Source: Rhynchopus sp. YZ270_cl-10
Lineage: Eukaryota; Euglenozoa; Diplonemea; Diplonemida; Diplonemidae
Direction of reading: 5' to 3'
Assembly (NCBI GenBank): GCA_964035575.1
Contig: OZ037855.1
Location: 1,054,001-1,118,000 of the forward strand
Length of the DNA stretch: 64,000 nt
A program made the position numbers and the translations under genes. Shown here piece after piece: positions 9,901 to 21,097 of this stretch (position 1 is its first letter; the number at the start of each line of letters is the position of its first letter). The notes beneath the pieces were generated by a model that was not told where the DNA came from, made no database searches, and worked only from the letters and a program-made list of their open reading frames with translations.

Positions 9901-10761
9901 ATTTTTGAAATTTGGCCCCCGACCCCCCCGATTTAGCGATAAGCCTGATGATCAGGTCAAGGATGTGCTCTGTTCTGTAATTTTTTTTTCAGTGCATTCT
10001 GTGCCTCATATGGGGTGTGCGTTCCCTTCGTCTGGTGTGCGAATTGGCAGCAGAGTAGTGCAGCCTCTCGCATGCCGTTCACTGAGGGTTGTTTGCGTGT
10101 GCAGTCGCATGTACGACACGTGTCGTGCTTGTCTCATAGTAGACGAGCTAGCGTCTGAAATAATGTTTTGATTTGCTCTCATGAAATTAGATTATTTTGG
10201 GGCTTTCCTTTGTGTGCGTTTTGTTTTTTTTAAATGGTGTCGTGCCCAGAAGGCCTGTCATCTAAAGTATATTATTGTAATCATGGATGACCCTCGTTTC
10301 GGGTTCCGGAAATTGCCAGATTATAAATTTTTCATCCGTGTATGTTCTGTGGCATTATCGGGTAAAAAAGACCCCGTGATACCCGATACCTGGTTACGGG
10401 TGTCATCCATGTGTACTGTAAAAAAAAATACCCAAACCCCGTCCTATTTCTGCTTCAGAACCCGTTCAATTTCTGAAAAAGAAAATAAGTGAGGATACCT
10501 TTGCCCTAAGGTGGAATACGTGTGTCAAGTGTTTTGCCCACCGCCCAGTAGCATACTGCGTGGGACTTTGTGTTGTGTAGGGGATTTGATGAGAAAGGAA
10601 AGGGGCGGATGATAGCTTGATACATCTTCAACTATGTTCCAGTTCCGGTTCCATTTCCGCTTCCCTGTTCTTGATTCTATTGCGGGATGGTGTTTTTAGG
10701 TGACTAAACTTCGTCACCGTGGGCTTATCTGTTACAAACTTTTCCTTGTTTTTTCCACGAG

Positions 10762-10808
10762 AGTGCCTGCGTCCGCCGATGAGCGGTGAGGCGTTTGCAT
10801 TTCCAACT
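10762..10808 (+). repeat. Tail-II hairpin motif
   Basis: GTGCCTGCGT, then the hairpin CCGC-CGATGA-GCGG, then TGAGGCGTTTGCATTTCCAAC. The stem differs from the copy at 444 by paired changes, while the tail is kept. Confidence 0.6.
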
Positions 10809-12749
10809 ACTCCTTGTTTCTATATTTCTGAGGACCCCCAGTGAACCGTTTGGGCTAGACAGTCGTGGCTGGCACTGTCATGTTAGTCTGTAGCATACAA
10901 GAAAGAAGAGAGACTCGGGTCTCATTGGTGTCCATTTCTCAAGATTTTAGGGTGTTGTTCTACTCTTGTGGGTTGCCGTTAAACGGAAGCGCCTCCCCAT
11001 TTGCCACTTGCTCGAGGGGATTATACAAACAGCACACATCTCCCACTATGTGGCAGTTGGTCCTTGTTGTGGTGGCTCCCTGGCCTGACTTTGGACTCCA
11101 CGCAGCCTCAAAACGAGGTTAAAGAAAATATAAATGTAAGAAAAATGAAAAGCGATTCTATGTTTATTTTTTATAGTGCGACACACCGGGGTTCAACCCA
11201 TGTAGTGTCCATGTAGTGTCAGTGTCTGCTGTTAAGATTTGCTTTTTTTTATCTGTGCTGCATGAGTTCCATCTTGTCCCAGCTCAGACCCTTTTTGTTT
11301 CTCTCCAACTGCCCTACCCATTACATTACGGTTCGTTTAGTTTTTGTTATGTCAGTTACAGTTTTTTTTTTTGTTCAAAATAAAGAAAAAGGAATCATAA
11401 GGCACCTAGTGCCGGTTAAAACCCCCCTACCATGACCTGGTTACTCCATTGCCATGCATGCAAGCTGAACGCTACGTCCAACAAGAGATACGCCACTCAC
11501 CCATCCCTGACCTGCTGCAGGGTACCTATTTGCCATCCCACCCCCCTACGATCAGACCGGTTCTCTGCGCGCTGTTTGTACTGAACTGCTTGGCGGGGGT
11601 TCTCGTGTCTGTACTGCTGTATGAAAAGGCCGCAGGTGTATTGTCTAAAATTTTGAACTATTTTTTGAAGATAGCTCAGAGAGAGGCTGGGGATCATCTT
11701 ACCAACCTTGTGTCTCTCGCATCTAGTATTTGAATTGTAACCACTCCTGGGTCTCCCGCTGTGTGCGAGAGGGTCGGTAATTTTTTTTCTTTGCTCATTT
11801 AAGAGTGCAACAATACAAAACGCAACAAAATTTGTGCGAAGCTTCACTGCAATACCCACGCCAGAACAATACCAAGGTGCCCCTCGCCTTTGGTATGACA
11901 TTGTCGTTGCCTTAAAAACGCTGGAGCGTGCCACGTGAATCTATGGGGCTATCGGTGATTGTAGATACAGTTCTTCAAAGGGTTGAACCCAATCCTTTCA
12001 GGAAAAAACGTTCAGGATTTGCGGGTGTGCTCCTAAAAGAGCGCGTTTCGTAATAATCAGGTGTTTTCAGGTCATCATCTTGAAAGCTATGTTTTTTTTT
12101 ATTTTCAATACAATAGTACCGTCTTTCCATCAATAATGGTTGTTTTTAACGTTTTTTTTTCCTTCTGAAAGTCCTTTTGGGACAACCTCAACTTTTTAAT
12201 ACCAGAAAAGACAGACAACTGTGAAAAAGCGCTCTGATCTATCTAGTACCCTCCACTACCCTGGGGAGGCGGTTTGTACTTTTTGAATTTCATCCAACAC
12301 GCGGCTTTTCTTCTGTACACTTTTTTTGGGAGCAAAGAAACACCAACAAAACCAATCGGCTCTCCATTGTATTTCATTGGCAATGAAAGGGGGGTGTGGG
12401 AGGTGCAGGTGTTCGGGCAACACAGCGGAAAAGATGGGGAAAAAATGGACATCATATGTTATGCACAAACCACGACACACCACAAAATGGATGCAGAACT
12501 ACATGGTTGGGATCCACCCCCGGTACAGCCGATCATTGCACCAAAGGTACACTGTCATGAGCGGGCTTCTTGCATTTCTCAAGTCAACTTAGATGTTGCC
12601 ACCTTCCCGCGGAGAACTATACCTCCGCCTTTTATCCGGTGGAGCGGTTTGCACTTTCTCTCCCACCTCCCCTGACAACCTCTTTCCTGCACAGTCATAT
12701 CGCTGAGTGGCATATATTGCTCAATGCGATAGGCACTGCGACATTCATT

Positions 12750-12771
12750 CAATTATTTTTTTTTACCTCAG
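12750..12771 (+). promoter_or_regulatory. Predicted splice or trans-splice acceptor
   Basis: A T-rich tract ending in CTCAG lies 35 nt before the EVE-domain start codon. Its position fits a 5'-leader acceptor. It has no experimental support. Confidence 0.4.
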
Positions 12772-12805
12772 ATTCAAACCACACACTCCAGGGGGAAACC
12801 ACACA

Positions 12806-13246
12806 ATGCCCAAAGCAGAGAAGGCAAAGAAGGTGTCGTACTTCGGCATGAAGAGCGAAGCCGATGCGTATCACTGGGACGAACTCGTCAAGGAGAAGGA
12901 GACCTACTGGGACGGGGTGCGGAACTACCAGGCGCGCAACGTGATGAAGGACATGGTGGTCGGTGACATTGTGTTCTTCTACCATTCTGTGAAGGAGAAG
13001 CGCTTTGTGGGGGTCGCGCGCGTCACGAAGGAGCACTACCAGGACCCCACCACGGACGACACGAAATGGGTCGCCGTCGACATCGAAGCCGTCAAGCCCC
13101 TCAAGAAGTTCCTCGATCTCAAAACCGTCAAAGCTGACAAAGCCTTTGCCGACATGGCATTGGTCAAACAGGCCCGCCTCTCTGTCTTCCACATGACACC
13201 CAAGCACGCAGCACGCATCCTCAAACTTTGTGAAACAACTCTCTAA
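12806..13246 (+). CDS. EVE-domain protein (thymocyte nuclear protein 1-like)
   Basis: A 146-residue protein that is essentially one EVE domain. Family features are visible in order: YFGMKSEADAYHWDELV near the start (the family's W...MKSEP-like strand), the WDGVRNYQARNVM segment with the conserved GVRNYQA core, a GDIVFFYHS strand followed by VGVARV, and the late WVAVDIEAVKPL strand. EVE domains are PUA-like folds, and several bind modified cytosines or modified RNA. THYN1-type proteins are nuclear in animals. The length is that of a minimal EVE protein; animal THYN1 has a longer N-terminus. The ATG at 12806 follows CACACA and gives a basic lead of about ten residues. It is a single exon with codon use like its neighbours. 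Confidence 0.9.
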   Translation: MPKAEKAKKVSYFGMKSEADAYHWDELVKEKETYWDGVRNYQARNVMKDMVVGDIVFFYHSVKEKRFVGVARVTKEHYQDPTTDDTKWVAVDIEAVKPLKKFLDLKTVKADKAFADMALVKQARLSVFHMTPKHAARILKLCETTL

Positions 13247-13822
13247 AAAGGGTGCAGAGTGAGTGAGTGAGTGAGAGGTTTGACAACTGAAAGAGGAATT
13301 GTCGTGAGGAGGTGGGTGATGTATTGTGGAAAAAAAAACCCCCCCCCCGGTGGGGAGAGGGTTTTTTGGAAGTGTGGTGTTTGAAATCAGTTATGGGGGT
13401 GTGAAATATTGCCCATAGACAGTGTGGTGTTGTTACGTTGAGGTGGCTCGCTTCTCTGTGCCGTAAGATGCGAACGGTCCATCTTATGGAGGGAGGGGGG
13501 GGGATTTATTTTTTTTCGAGGTGACTGAGAAGCTCAGGTTTATCTTAGCTTTTCTTTTTTTTTTTTGTTTTTTTGAAAACATTCGAATTTTTTGTTTCTG
13601 GAAGGTAAAAAGCTTCTGCTCCCCGCTCAAGAGAGTGAACAGAAAGCTGCGTGGCGGAAACGTACGATTCCCCCCCCCCCCCCCCCCACCCAATCATCTA
13701 GATTTATTTATTTTTTTATCGCATCGTTTATGTAGCGTATTAGATTAGCAACAAGCAACAACAAAAAATATTCCCCTTTTTTAGTTAGACCCAACGACTA
13801 AAAAGCGACTCTCCCCCCCCCC
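13247..13822. other. Spacer with homopolymer runs
   Basis: No gene. It contains a GTGA microsatellite just after the EVE gene, C- and G-runs, and one well-formed hairpin copy at 13520. Confidence 0.6.
13520..13548 (+). repeat. CATC-tail stem-loop copy, CTGAG/CTCAG stem
   Basis: Outer GGTG/TATC, inner stem CTGAG/CTCAG with a minimal loop, tail TATCTTAG, then a long T-run. The inner stem differs from CTAAGC/GCTTAG copies at both strands, so pairing is kept. Confidence 0.6.
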
Positions 13823-15463
13823 TAGGGGGGTCCGTCCGGCCGTTTTTGCTGTCCCAAACCACTTTTTTTTGTAATAACCCGCGAAAAACCCGAAAAAACA
13901 CCTCAAAACACCCCCAAACCCCCAAAAAATCACCCAAAACCACGAAAAACACACTTTTGAGCACTATTTCGCACTTTTTTCTGATTTTTTTTGGTGTTTT
14001 TTTCCGCTTTTTCCGCTTTTTTCCATGGAATTATACCCCCTAATATGCCTATAGAATCCCTGTACTGCTCACTGAGACAGCATAGCGACCAGAGGCTCCT
14101 TATTCATCGTACCGGTGTCTTCGCCGTCAAGGGGTGCACAATCTGCCGCAAATTCCTGCAACTCTGTCTTTGTGAAGAGATGAAGCACTTTAGTGTTGTA
14201 CTTTTCAAGTTGCTACTTCTGGGTACTTTGCATGGACCTGCCTTTGTGGTGCGCTTGGTGTATCCTGCGGCAAGTTCTTCCCTTGAGAGATACGGAACCC
14301 AACCTAGACTGTAGAGGATGTCTAGGTTTCAGCGACAGTGGGTCGGTGTTGTCGGGGTGCTGGCTCCTTCCGTGGTGGCTTGCAACTTGGTCAAGGACAC
14401 CGACAATGGATTCGCACGAATCATTGGTCATAGGAGGAGGCAAGGAAGGCTTTACTGCACTTAGGCACAGGGTACGTTCTCATTTTCAGGGACCAAAAAG
14501 CCCCAGTAAGTGTTGCAAGTGCGATTTTCCACAGCTCGGGAGGTCTGTCAGGCAGTTCGGAGGGATTTAGACACTTCTGCGACTGCCTGAATACGCCTTT
14601 TAGGGTTTTTATTTTGGGTGCGAAATACGTCAAAAGGATGGGGGGAAATACCGTTATTTTAAGCGTTGCAGACACAAAAACACCCTCAAAAACCCCCCAG
14701 GGACCCCAAAAAGCTGCAAAATCCACACATTTCCACCTCGGGACCTCATTGGAGGTGGACCGAGGTGGTTTTTTGGTGTTTTGAATGAATTGGTATTATT
14801 TTTTTTTGGTAAATAAATGGTCTTCTGCTAGGCGTTGCATAGCCGTTGCTTAAGTGTTGCATAAGTGTTGCATGGCCTATAAAACCCTCCCAAGTGCCCA
14901 AAATGCTATTTTTCACCCTACATGGGGTCTGGGGGACATTTTCCTGGGTGTTTGGACACCATTCCGACTACCTTGGCACTTTTTTGGGGGTTTTCAGGTA
15001 CAAAAAAAGTCAAAAAAGTGACTAAAAAAAGGGTACTTTTAAGCGTTTGGGGCACACACACCCACTGCAAAATGCATCTGGGGCCCACACAGGACCCCTA
15101 AAAGCTGTAAAAACTATATATTTCCACCCTGGGACCCCACCGGATGTGGACTGGGGTGTTTTTCGGGTGTTTAGAAGGATTTTTGTCTGATTGGAGAATT
15201 TTTTTGGTAAGTGTTGCATTTTGGCCCATGTTGATGACGATTTGATGACGCTATTTTTGGAGATTTTTCACAAAAAACCGATTTTTTTAAACCAGGAAAG
15301 TCTCTGTAGAGGTTGTCAGGTGGTTTAATGGGATATTTTCGTGATCCCCAGGGCGATTTGCGGCCAGGTACGACCTTTTTAGTGGGTTTCTTCACCTAAA
15401 TTTCAAAAAAATGGGTTTGGGACAGCAAATCCTTAAGGAATTCCTTCTACGTGGACCCCCCTA
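13823..15463. mobile_element. 1.64-kb TIR element, non-autonomous
   Basis: The outer ends are inverted copies of TAGGGGGGTCC (13823-13833 and 15453-15463). A second inverted pair, TTTGCTGTCCCAAACC, lies just inside (13845 and 15414-15429). The interior holds two diverged direct repeats about 391 bp apart (around 14590-14800 and 14990-15190, sharing AAAAGCTG and TTTCCACC...GGGACC blocks). Both flanks are C-runs, so a target duplication cannot be read. No transposase frame. Confidence 0.65.
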
Positions 15464-15556
15464 TCCCCCCCCCCCCCCCCCCTTTTTCCCCCCCCCCCAT
15501 TATTCTCTCATTTTTTAAGGTGACTAAACACTTCAAAACATTAAGTAATCTAATCA

Positions 15557-15586
15557 GACTAAGCACGAGAGGCTTAGGTTCATTCA
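15557..15586 (+). repeat. CATC-tail stem-loop copy
   Basis: Inner stem CTAAGC/GCTTAG, loop ACGAGAG, then GTTCATTCAG and a T-run. It lies 126 bp upstream of the RMI2-like start codon. Confidence 0.6.
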
Positions 15587-15660
15587 GAAGATTTTATTTT
15601 TTTTTGTTATTACTCCTCCTCAAGGTGGAAGGCACACACCCCTCAACTCCCTTCCCCCCT

Positions 15661-15698
15661 CCCCTCTCTTCCTCTTCATCTCTATCATCTCTCAAAAG
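15661..15698 (+). promoter_or_regulatory. Predicted acceptor before RMI2-like gene
   Basis: A C/T-rich run ends in CAAAAG, 13 nt before the ATG. It resembles the pyrimidine-AG sites in front of other starts in this window. Confidence 0.35.
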
Positions 15699-15711
15699 CT
15701 ACTTTACACCT

Positions 15712-16122
15712 ATGGAATCCCCAGCACGGAAGTGCTTTGTCTCCCAGGTGTGTTCGGCATACTCCGACGACCTTGAGCGTTTTCCCAATGAGGAGTGCCC
15801 AGGGCGTCCTTTAGTGCGTCCGTTGCTTGGGGGAAGCTGCTCGCCTCACGCAGTGCTGCAACGGGTGTGGCTGCAGGGTCAAGTGGTAGAGGCGGGGAAC
15901 GGAAATGGTGTGCTCAATGATGGTACCGGAGCGATTGCCTTTATCTTTTCTTCAGATGTCCCGGTAGCCGCGAATACAGCGATTCAATTAGTTGGTCTGG
16001 TGACAGCAACCCCTGCTGGGCCCGCTATCTTTGCGGAGCTCTGTCCGCGAATAGAAGAAAACGAAAAAAACGCGTGGCCTTCGGAGGTTCTTGCGTTTCA
16101 AGCAAATTTTGTTTTTGTTTGA
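15712..16122 (+). CDS. RMI2: RMI2-like OB-fold protein
   Basis: A 136-residue protein that matches the RecQ-mediated genome instability protein 2 pattern. It has a short N-terminus, then VWLQGQVVEAGNGNGVLNDG (RMI2: VWMQGRVV....A.LRD), a central strand, the AIQLVGLVTA strand (RMI2: YVMVMGVVQA) and a final helix with WPSEVLAF (RMI2: LWELEVEDL). In animals RMI2 is a single OB-fold subunit that, with RMI1, supports the BLM helicase-topoisomerase III complex in dissolving double Holliday junctions. The frame is open further upstream, but that part is Pro/Phe-rich spacer, so the ATG at 15712 is chosen. Length is typical. An RFWD3-like ligase elsewhere in the window is another replication-repair gene, though they are far apart. 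Confidence 0.72.
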   Translation: MESPARKCFVSQVCSAYSDDLERFPNEECPGRPLVRPLLGGSCSPHAVLQRVWLQGQVVEAGNGNGVLNDGTGAIAFIFSSDVPVAANTAIQLVGLVTATPAGPAIFAELCPRIEENEKNAWPSEVLAFQANFVFV

Positions 16123-16770
16123 TATTCGGGGCAGGGGAAGGGAGAGGCAGGAGGGGCGAGGAGGAAAGATGGAACGTCACCTTATCAGTGATGAGAAGGA
16201 CGTAGAGTCGAATGTTTGGGAGGAGGGGGGAAAGACGCAAATGGGTGGGGTTGGTCGATGAGGATGGAGGCCAATGTGTACCCTTTGCGGCTGGATGACC
16301 CCATGGAGTGTGCGGCGTGTCTTTGTATTAACAGAGGTGTTCGTCATTTTTCAACGATTTAAAAATAATTTTTTTTTGAAGCAAAGTATTCGTCTTTGCG
16401 TCTCACGTTACATGTCTCAGTAGGGTGGTGGTGGTGGGTTTTCCCCCACAAATATGATTTTGTGATAAATGGCGTGTTCAATGCCATTGCCTTTTGTCTT
16501 TTCCTGTCATACAACAACAACAACAACAACAACAAAAAGGTGACGTGAACAGGGGAGGGCGGGTAATGTGTATTGCTCGTGCGTGAGGATACACGTTGTC
16601 ATAGTTTTCAAAAAAGAAATGATGATGAGAAGCCCGTTGTGGCTTGTGTGGCATTCGCCGCTTTGGGGGGGGTATTTAGATTTTTTTTTGATGCGGATAA
16701 AAATGTCTTCTCTCCGTGAACACAAAAAAAAAGGGGGTATTGCTGGATTATCCAATTCACACATATCGTC
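16123..16770. other. Spacer, CAA microsatellite
   Basis: No gene seen. A CAA run lies at 16511-16536. The remainder is G-rich and T-rich without family hairpins that I can recognise. Confidence 0.6.
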
Positions 16771-16849
16771 GGTTGTGTAGCTCAGTCGGAAGAGCGTTGA
16801 ACAGGCCTAATGGTATCGGTCCATTCCGTTTCGTGCATTTTTTGCAACC
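16771..16849 (+). tRNA. tRNA-like sequence, probably degenerate
   Basis: The 5' half is a good tRNA start: GGTTGTG, TA, then the D-arm GCTCAGTCGGAAGAGC, matching the internal A-box. The last seven bases TGCAACC pair with the first seven. The anticodon arm and the T-arm are poor, and no clear B-box is present. It is most likely a tRNA pseudogene or the head of a tRNA-derived SINE. It lies 77 bp upstream of the NOP2 start. Confidence 0.35.
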
Positions 16850-16925
16850 TTTCACGACTCGCCTTGATTACTTAAGGACTATCCTGTGCATTGCTTAACT
16901 GGTTTCAACCACACTCATCATTTTT

Positions 16926-19900
16926 ATGTCTCTAAAGGAAAAAGATCAGTACACACAAAAGATGGGAAAGAAAGTGAGGAAGAGTGCTGTGCCCAAGGCA
17001 CGCGTTATTGACAAATCCAACTCCGATGCCGCCGTCCTCAAGAAGAAGGCTGCAAGCAAGACTGGCAAGGGAAGGTACATTAACCCCCCCTCCTCTTCCC
17101 TCTTTGTGACCAAGCATGAGGCTCTAGCCTAGCAGATTCATAAAGGTTTCTTCTAAAATCCACTGTAAAGTAAATATTTATGTACACCAGAGGCTTCATT
17201 CACCTTTAAACGCTTTCTTTTAGTCCTGAAGGGTGACAAAAGTATCTTTATCACTTTTGCTTCCTCTTCGTTATTTTTCTATTGTTTATCTATTTTTCAG
17301 CTTCATCAACGTTGCAAAGCAAGACGACAGTGACGACGACATCGCAGCAGCCCAGATCTTCGACGAGGAGCCTGCCACACGCGTGAAGGGTCTGCCACAG
17401 CAGGGATCTGAGGACTCAGAGGAGCTGATGCAGGATGACTTCCTTGGGGAGGAGATGGAAGGGGTGGAGGACAGCGACATGGAGGAGGGTGAGGAGGGCG
17501 AGGAGGGAATGGACGACGACGACTTTGGTGTGATTGACGGGGAGTCGGATGACCAGAGCGAGGGAAGTGACGAGGGGGACTTCGAGAGCACGGTGAGGAG
17601 GGAACAGCAGCGTCTGCAGCAGCAGCAGGTGGAGCAGGCCAACGACATGGCTGCGAAGGCGTTCACGAAGAAGGGCAACGTCTTTGGTGACGGTGAACCG
17701 GCAGACGACGCAGACGAAGAAGAAGAAGAGGCGGCACCAGTTGGCGAGAACGCGACTGTGGAACAACGCAAAGACCGTATCCAGGAGGTCATCCGCGTGC
17801 TCGACTCGATGTCTGAGTTGCGTGAGTCGGACCACTCCCGTGAGGAGTACCTGAAGATCCTGCGTGAGGACCTTGTGTACGTCTACGAATACTCGAAGTG
17901 GCTGATGCGCAAGCTCATGGACCTCTTCACCCCAAGAGAGCTCTTCGAGTTCCTCGAGGTCAACGAAAAGCAGCGTCCCCTCACCATCCGTGTCAACACC
18001 CTCAAAACCAGCAGACGTGACCTCGCCCAGGCGCTTGCACGCAAAGGCATGTCCATCGAGCCCACCGGTCCCTGGTGCAAAGTCGGTCTCCAGATCTTCG
18101 AGTCCGACGTCGCTGTCGGGTCGACACCAGAGTACCTCGGCGGGCACTACCTTGTGCAGAGCGCGTCGTCCTTCCTCCCAGTTCTTTCCCTCGACATCGA
18201 GGAGGGCCAGAGGGTGCTTGACATGGCAGCAGCGCCGGGTGGTAAGACGACACACATTGCGCAGATCCTGAAGAACACTGGGACACTGGTTGCGAACGAT
18301 GTGAGTGCAGAGCGTCTTGTTGCCTTGAGAGGTAACGTGCTGAGAATGGGGATCACGAACTGCGTGATCACGAACTACAACGGAGTGGGGTTTGAGAAGG
18401 TGATGTGCAACTTCGACCGTGTGCTTCTTGACGCACCGTGCACGGGTGTGGGGGTCATCTCGCGTGACCCTCGCATCAAGCAGTCCAAGACCGAGCGTGA
18501 CGTCGACATCTGCAGCGGCCTCCAGAAGCGCATGATCCTCTCCGCCATCGACGCGCTCAAGGTTGGCGGCATCCTCTGCTACTCCACCTGTTCCATCCTC
18601 GTTGAGGAGAACGAGGCGGCAGTCGACTACGCACTCCGCCACCGTCACGTATGTATAGGGGTGGTTAAAAGCCGTGTGTATTTTTTGATAGTTGTAATAA
18701 AGTATATTCTGAGAGTCGGTGTTGGGTTCCACATTGATGTGGCATCCTGAGAAGTTTAATGTTTGTGTGGGAAGCTATCACATCAAGGTCGGGTGACTTA
18801 GTGCATGAGGCTTGAAATCATATCAGCCTTTCTCTTTTTGCAGGTCCGTATTGTGCCGACCGGAATTCCGTTCGGTCGCCCGGGAATGACGAAGTTCCGT
18901 GCACAGCGTTACCACCAGTCGGTCGAGCTGAGCAGAAGGTATTGTGATTTTATTATTTCTTCTTTTTTTTAGTGCCCGTCTGCGTCACTATCATGTCATT
19001 GGCATACGGTTGTACACAACCAAACCGCAAGAGTTTTTAGTACCGAAAGAGATATTTTGCGCTCTTCAAATTGTTCACAACGTTACTCTCACAACGCTGT
19101 TCAAATGCACCACTTAGGGTGGTGTGCACAGCGTATACCTATGTTAAGTGCTCTTTTCTAATGCCATTCTTCATTTTTTTATTGTGTGTTCCACGATAGT
19201 CCTAATGTTGCTCGAAAACCCCTCCATCTTTTGTCCCACACAGATACTACCCCCACGTGTTCAACATGGACGGTTTCTTTGTCTGCAAGATTGAGAAGAT
19301 TGCGCACGGAGAGAACATCAGCGGTAACGTTTCCGCAGTTCCGGTATGCTCCCCTACCTCCACCCCAAACCCCCGCTGTTGTGAAAAGCTCTTCAAATTG
19401 TGTCAAAACGTTGAAAATCATCTTCGTACTGTTTCTTTCCCCCCCGAATCCTGCGTGTGGTAAGTCGTTTGCCCTTTCAACGTTTCTCCTTTTTCTTTTT
19501 CTTTTTTGAAATCTGTGGCATATCCATCTCACAAGCTTTCTTTTTCCTTCTCCCACGCATTATTGTGGTAACTATGAGTGTCATGCTAAAGCTTCATAAC
19601 CTACTATCTTCCAACCTCACCCCACCCCCAGGACAAGAAGGCAGAGAAGAAGACTGCCGACAAGAAGAGGAAGAAGGACCAGCAGGAGGACACCACATAC
19701 GGCTTCCCTGCCCCGCCAAAGAAGGTGTTGAAGCGCAAGGAGGCACAGGTGGCATCTGGGGGCAAAGAAACTGTGGAGATTAAGGTTGTCGAAAAGACTG
19801 AGCCTGCAGCACCGAGAAGCCGCTGGCAGCGGAAGAAGGAGAAGGACCAGGAGAAGAAGAAGAAGGCAAAGAAGATGGAGAAGAAGGCCGCAAAGAAGGA

Positions 19901-20018
19901 GGCCGAAACAGCCCCTGCCAAGAAAGCCTCCCCTGCCAAGAAAGCTTCCCCGAAGAGCAAACCTGCAGCAAAGAAGGCAAGCGCAAAGAAAACATCCCAA
20001 AAGAAGGGTAAGAAGTAA
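16926..20018 (+). CDS. NOP2: 25S/28S rRNA (cytosine-C5)-methyltransferase NOP2, five exons
   Basis: Exons 16926-17074, 17301-18648, 18844-18938, 19244-19343 and 19632-20018 join in frame to about 692 residues, all introns GT-AG. It is a nucleolar enzyme that methylates C5 of a large-subunit rRNA cytosine and is needed for 60S assembly. After a basic start come an acidic Asp/Glu stretch and the NOP2 N-terminal helix region. The SAM site is RVLDMAAAPGGKTTH (about 353). The two catalytic Cys lie in LLDAPCTG (about 426) and YSTCS (about 477). The end of the domain is RRYYPHVFNMDGFFV, split by an intron exactly before YY. A Lys/Ala-rich tail of about 100 residues follows. For intron 4, the donor at 19344 keeps the frame, whereas an earlier GTAACG donor would not. 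Introns 2 and 4 carry dispersed-repeat motifs. A start at the later Met (16962) is also possible. Confidence 0.92.
18792..18826 (+). repeat. CATC-tail stem-loop inside NOP2 intron 2
   Basis: GGTGACTTAGTGCATGAGGC, then TTGAAATCATATCAGCC, then a pyrimidine tract and the intron's CAG at 18841-18843. It is a diverged family copy placed where branch point and tract should be. Confidence 0.5.
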
Positions 20019-21097
20019 AAAAAAGACCATCTAGTGTTTCCCCCCCATTTTTCCATCCCCCATTTTTATCATTGCCAAAAAAAAAAAAAATGTCAAAAAA
20101 TCGATCAGTTTTTTTTTCCGTTCCATTTCGCTTGTTTCACCTTCAAGGAAAAAAGGGTAAGGGTGGAGGGGGTCAAAGGTTGTGCAGTACATAGGGATTT
20201 TTCTATAAAGAAACCATCAATTCTTTTTTTCTCTTCCAAAAAAAAAAATGGGAGAGTGGAGTAAAAAAGAGGGAAAAAAAGTGCTCTTCGCTCCATTTGG
20301 AGAGACTTATCATAAACGAATCGTTTCGCCCCGTTGATTCCTGTCTTTTTTTTTTTTTTAAATGCGTGTGTGTGCATGAGAGTGGCACATCCATCATATT
20401 TTCCTTCTTTTTTGGGGGAGGGAAAGGGGGTCCTTGGGTATTAGTGGATAGAGGGGGTATGTATGGGGGATGTAATATCCTTCAGAACAAAATCAACAAA
20501 GCAAACAAAAAAAAAAGGTACCGTACCCCAATTAGCCCCGTTAGATCCATGAAAGCCCGTCTCTCTCCCCCCCGTCGCGGTCAAAAAAGAAGGGAGAAAG
20601 ACAAGGAACTATTTAGTAAAAAAAAAAAAAATGTCGCGTTTTTTTTTTTTTAATTCCTTCGTTTTTTGCGCTGTTTTTGCATTTTTATTAAAGTGCAGTG
20701 CTCACTCGGAGACTCGCATCATGCAGGTTGTTGCTGCATTTATTTATTTTTTGACCCGCTGTGCCGTAACTTCTTGGTTTATCCATCTGAGGCGTCTCAA
20801 CTTGCATCCAAAAATCTGGGAAATGAAGGTGACGAGCTTTGAAAGCCTCGAGGTGGTCAGCAATCACCCATTTTGGCTTGAAGCTCTTATGGACGTGGTG
20901 CCTTCTGCAAAGCCTTCTGTGACCGTGCTACCTGAATGTCTTTGCACTCTTTGCTCGCTACCGTAGGGCGTTCTTTCCACCTTCTCTACTCACCCCCCTC
21001 ATGGAATCACCAAAACCAACAGATTTCGTCGTGGAAACAAAAAGGAAGAAGTTTGGAGGTTTTTAAGGGAGGTAAACCACAAAACACAAAAAAAAAT
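20019..21097. other. Spacer between NOP2 and the next small gene
   Basis: No convincing gene. It has A- and T-runs, and a weak hairpin copy near 20361-20397 with GTGCATGAGAG and GGCACATCCATC. A frame at 20631-20966 is open but T/Phe-rich and unlike the real genes. Confidence 0.55.

Larger units (their letters stand above)
9032..12805. other. Long spacer without a supportable gene
   Basis: No convincing gene. It holds an inverted relative of the 28.1-28.7 kb repeat (9813-9900), a tail-II motif (10762), weak CATC-tail hairpins (near 9665 and 11672) and T-runs. Frames near 12274-12675 are open for over 100 residues, but their composition and the nearby tail-II fragment argue against coding. A pyrimidine tract plus AG near 12771 leads into the next gene. 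Confidence 0.55.

Noticed and set aside
12274-12675. 133-residue frame upstream of the EVE gene
   Set aside because: Starts without context, mixed composition, ends in a tail-II repeat fragment.
16511-16536. CAA repeat as a coding poly-Gln tract
   Set aside because: No surrounding reading frame with coding character; a simple microsatellite.
17416-18732. 438-residue minus-strand frame opposite NOP2
   Set aside because: Shadow of the GC-biased NOP2 coding strand; no family resemblance.
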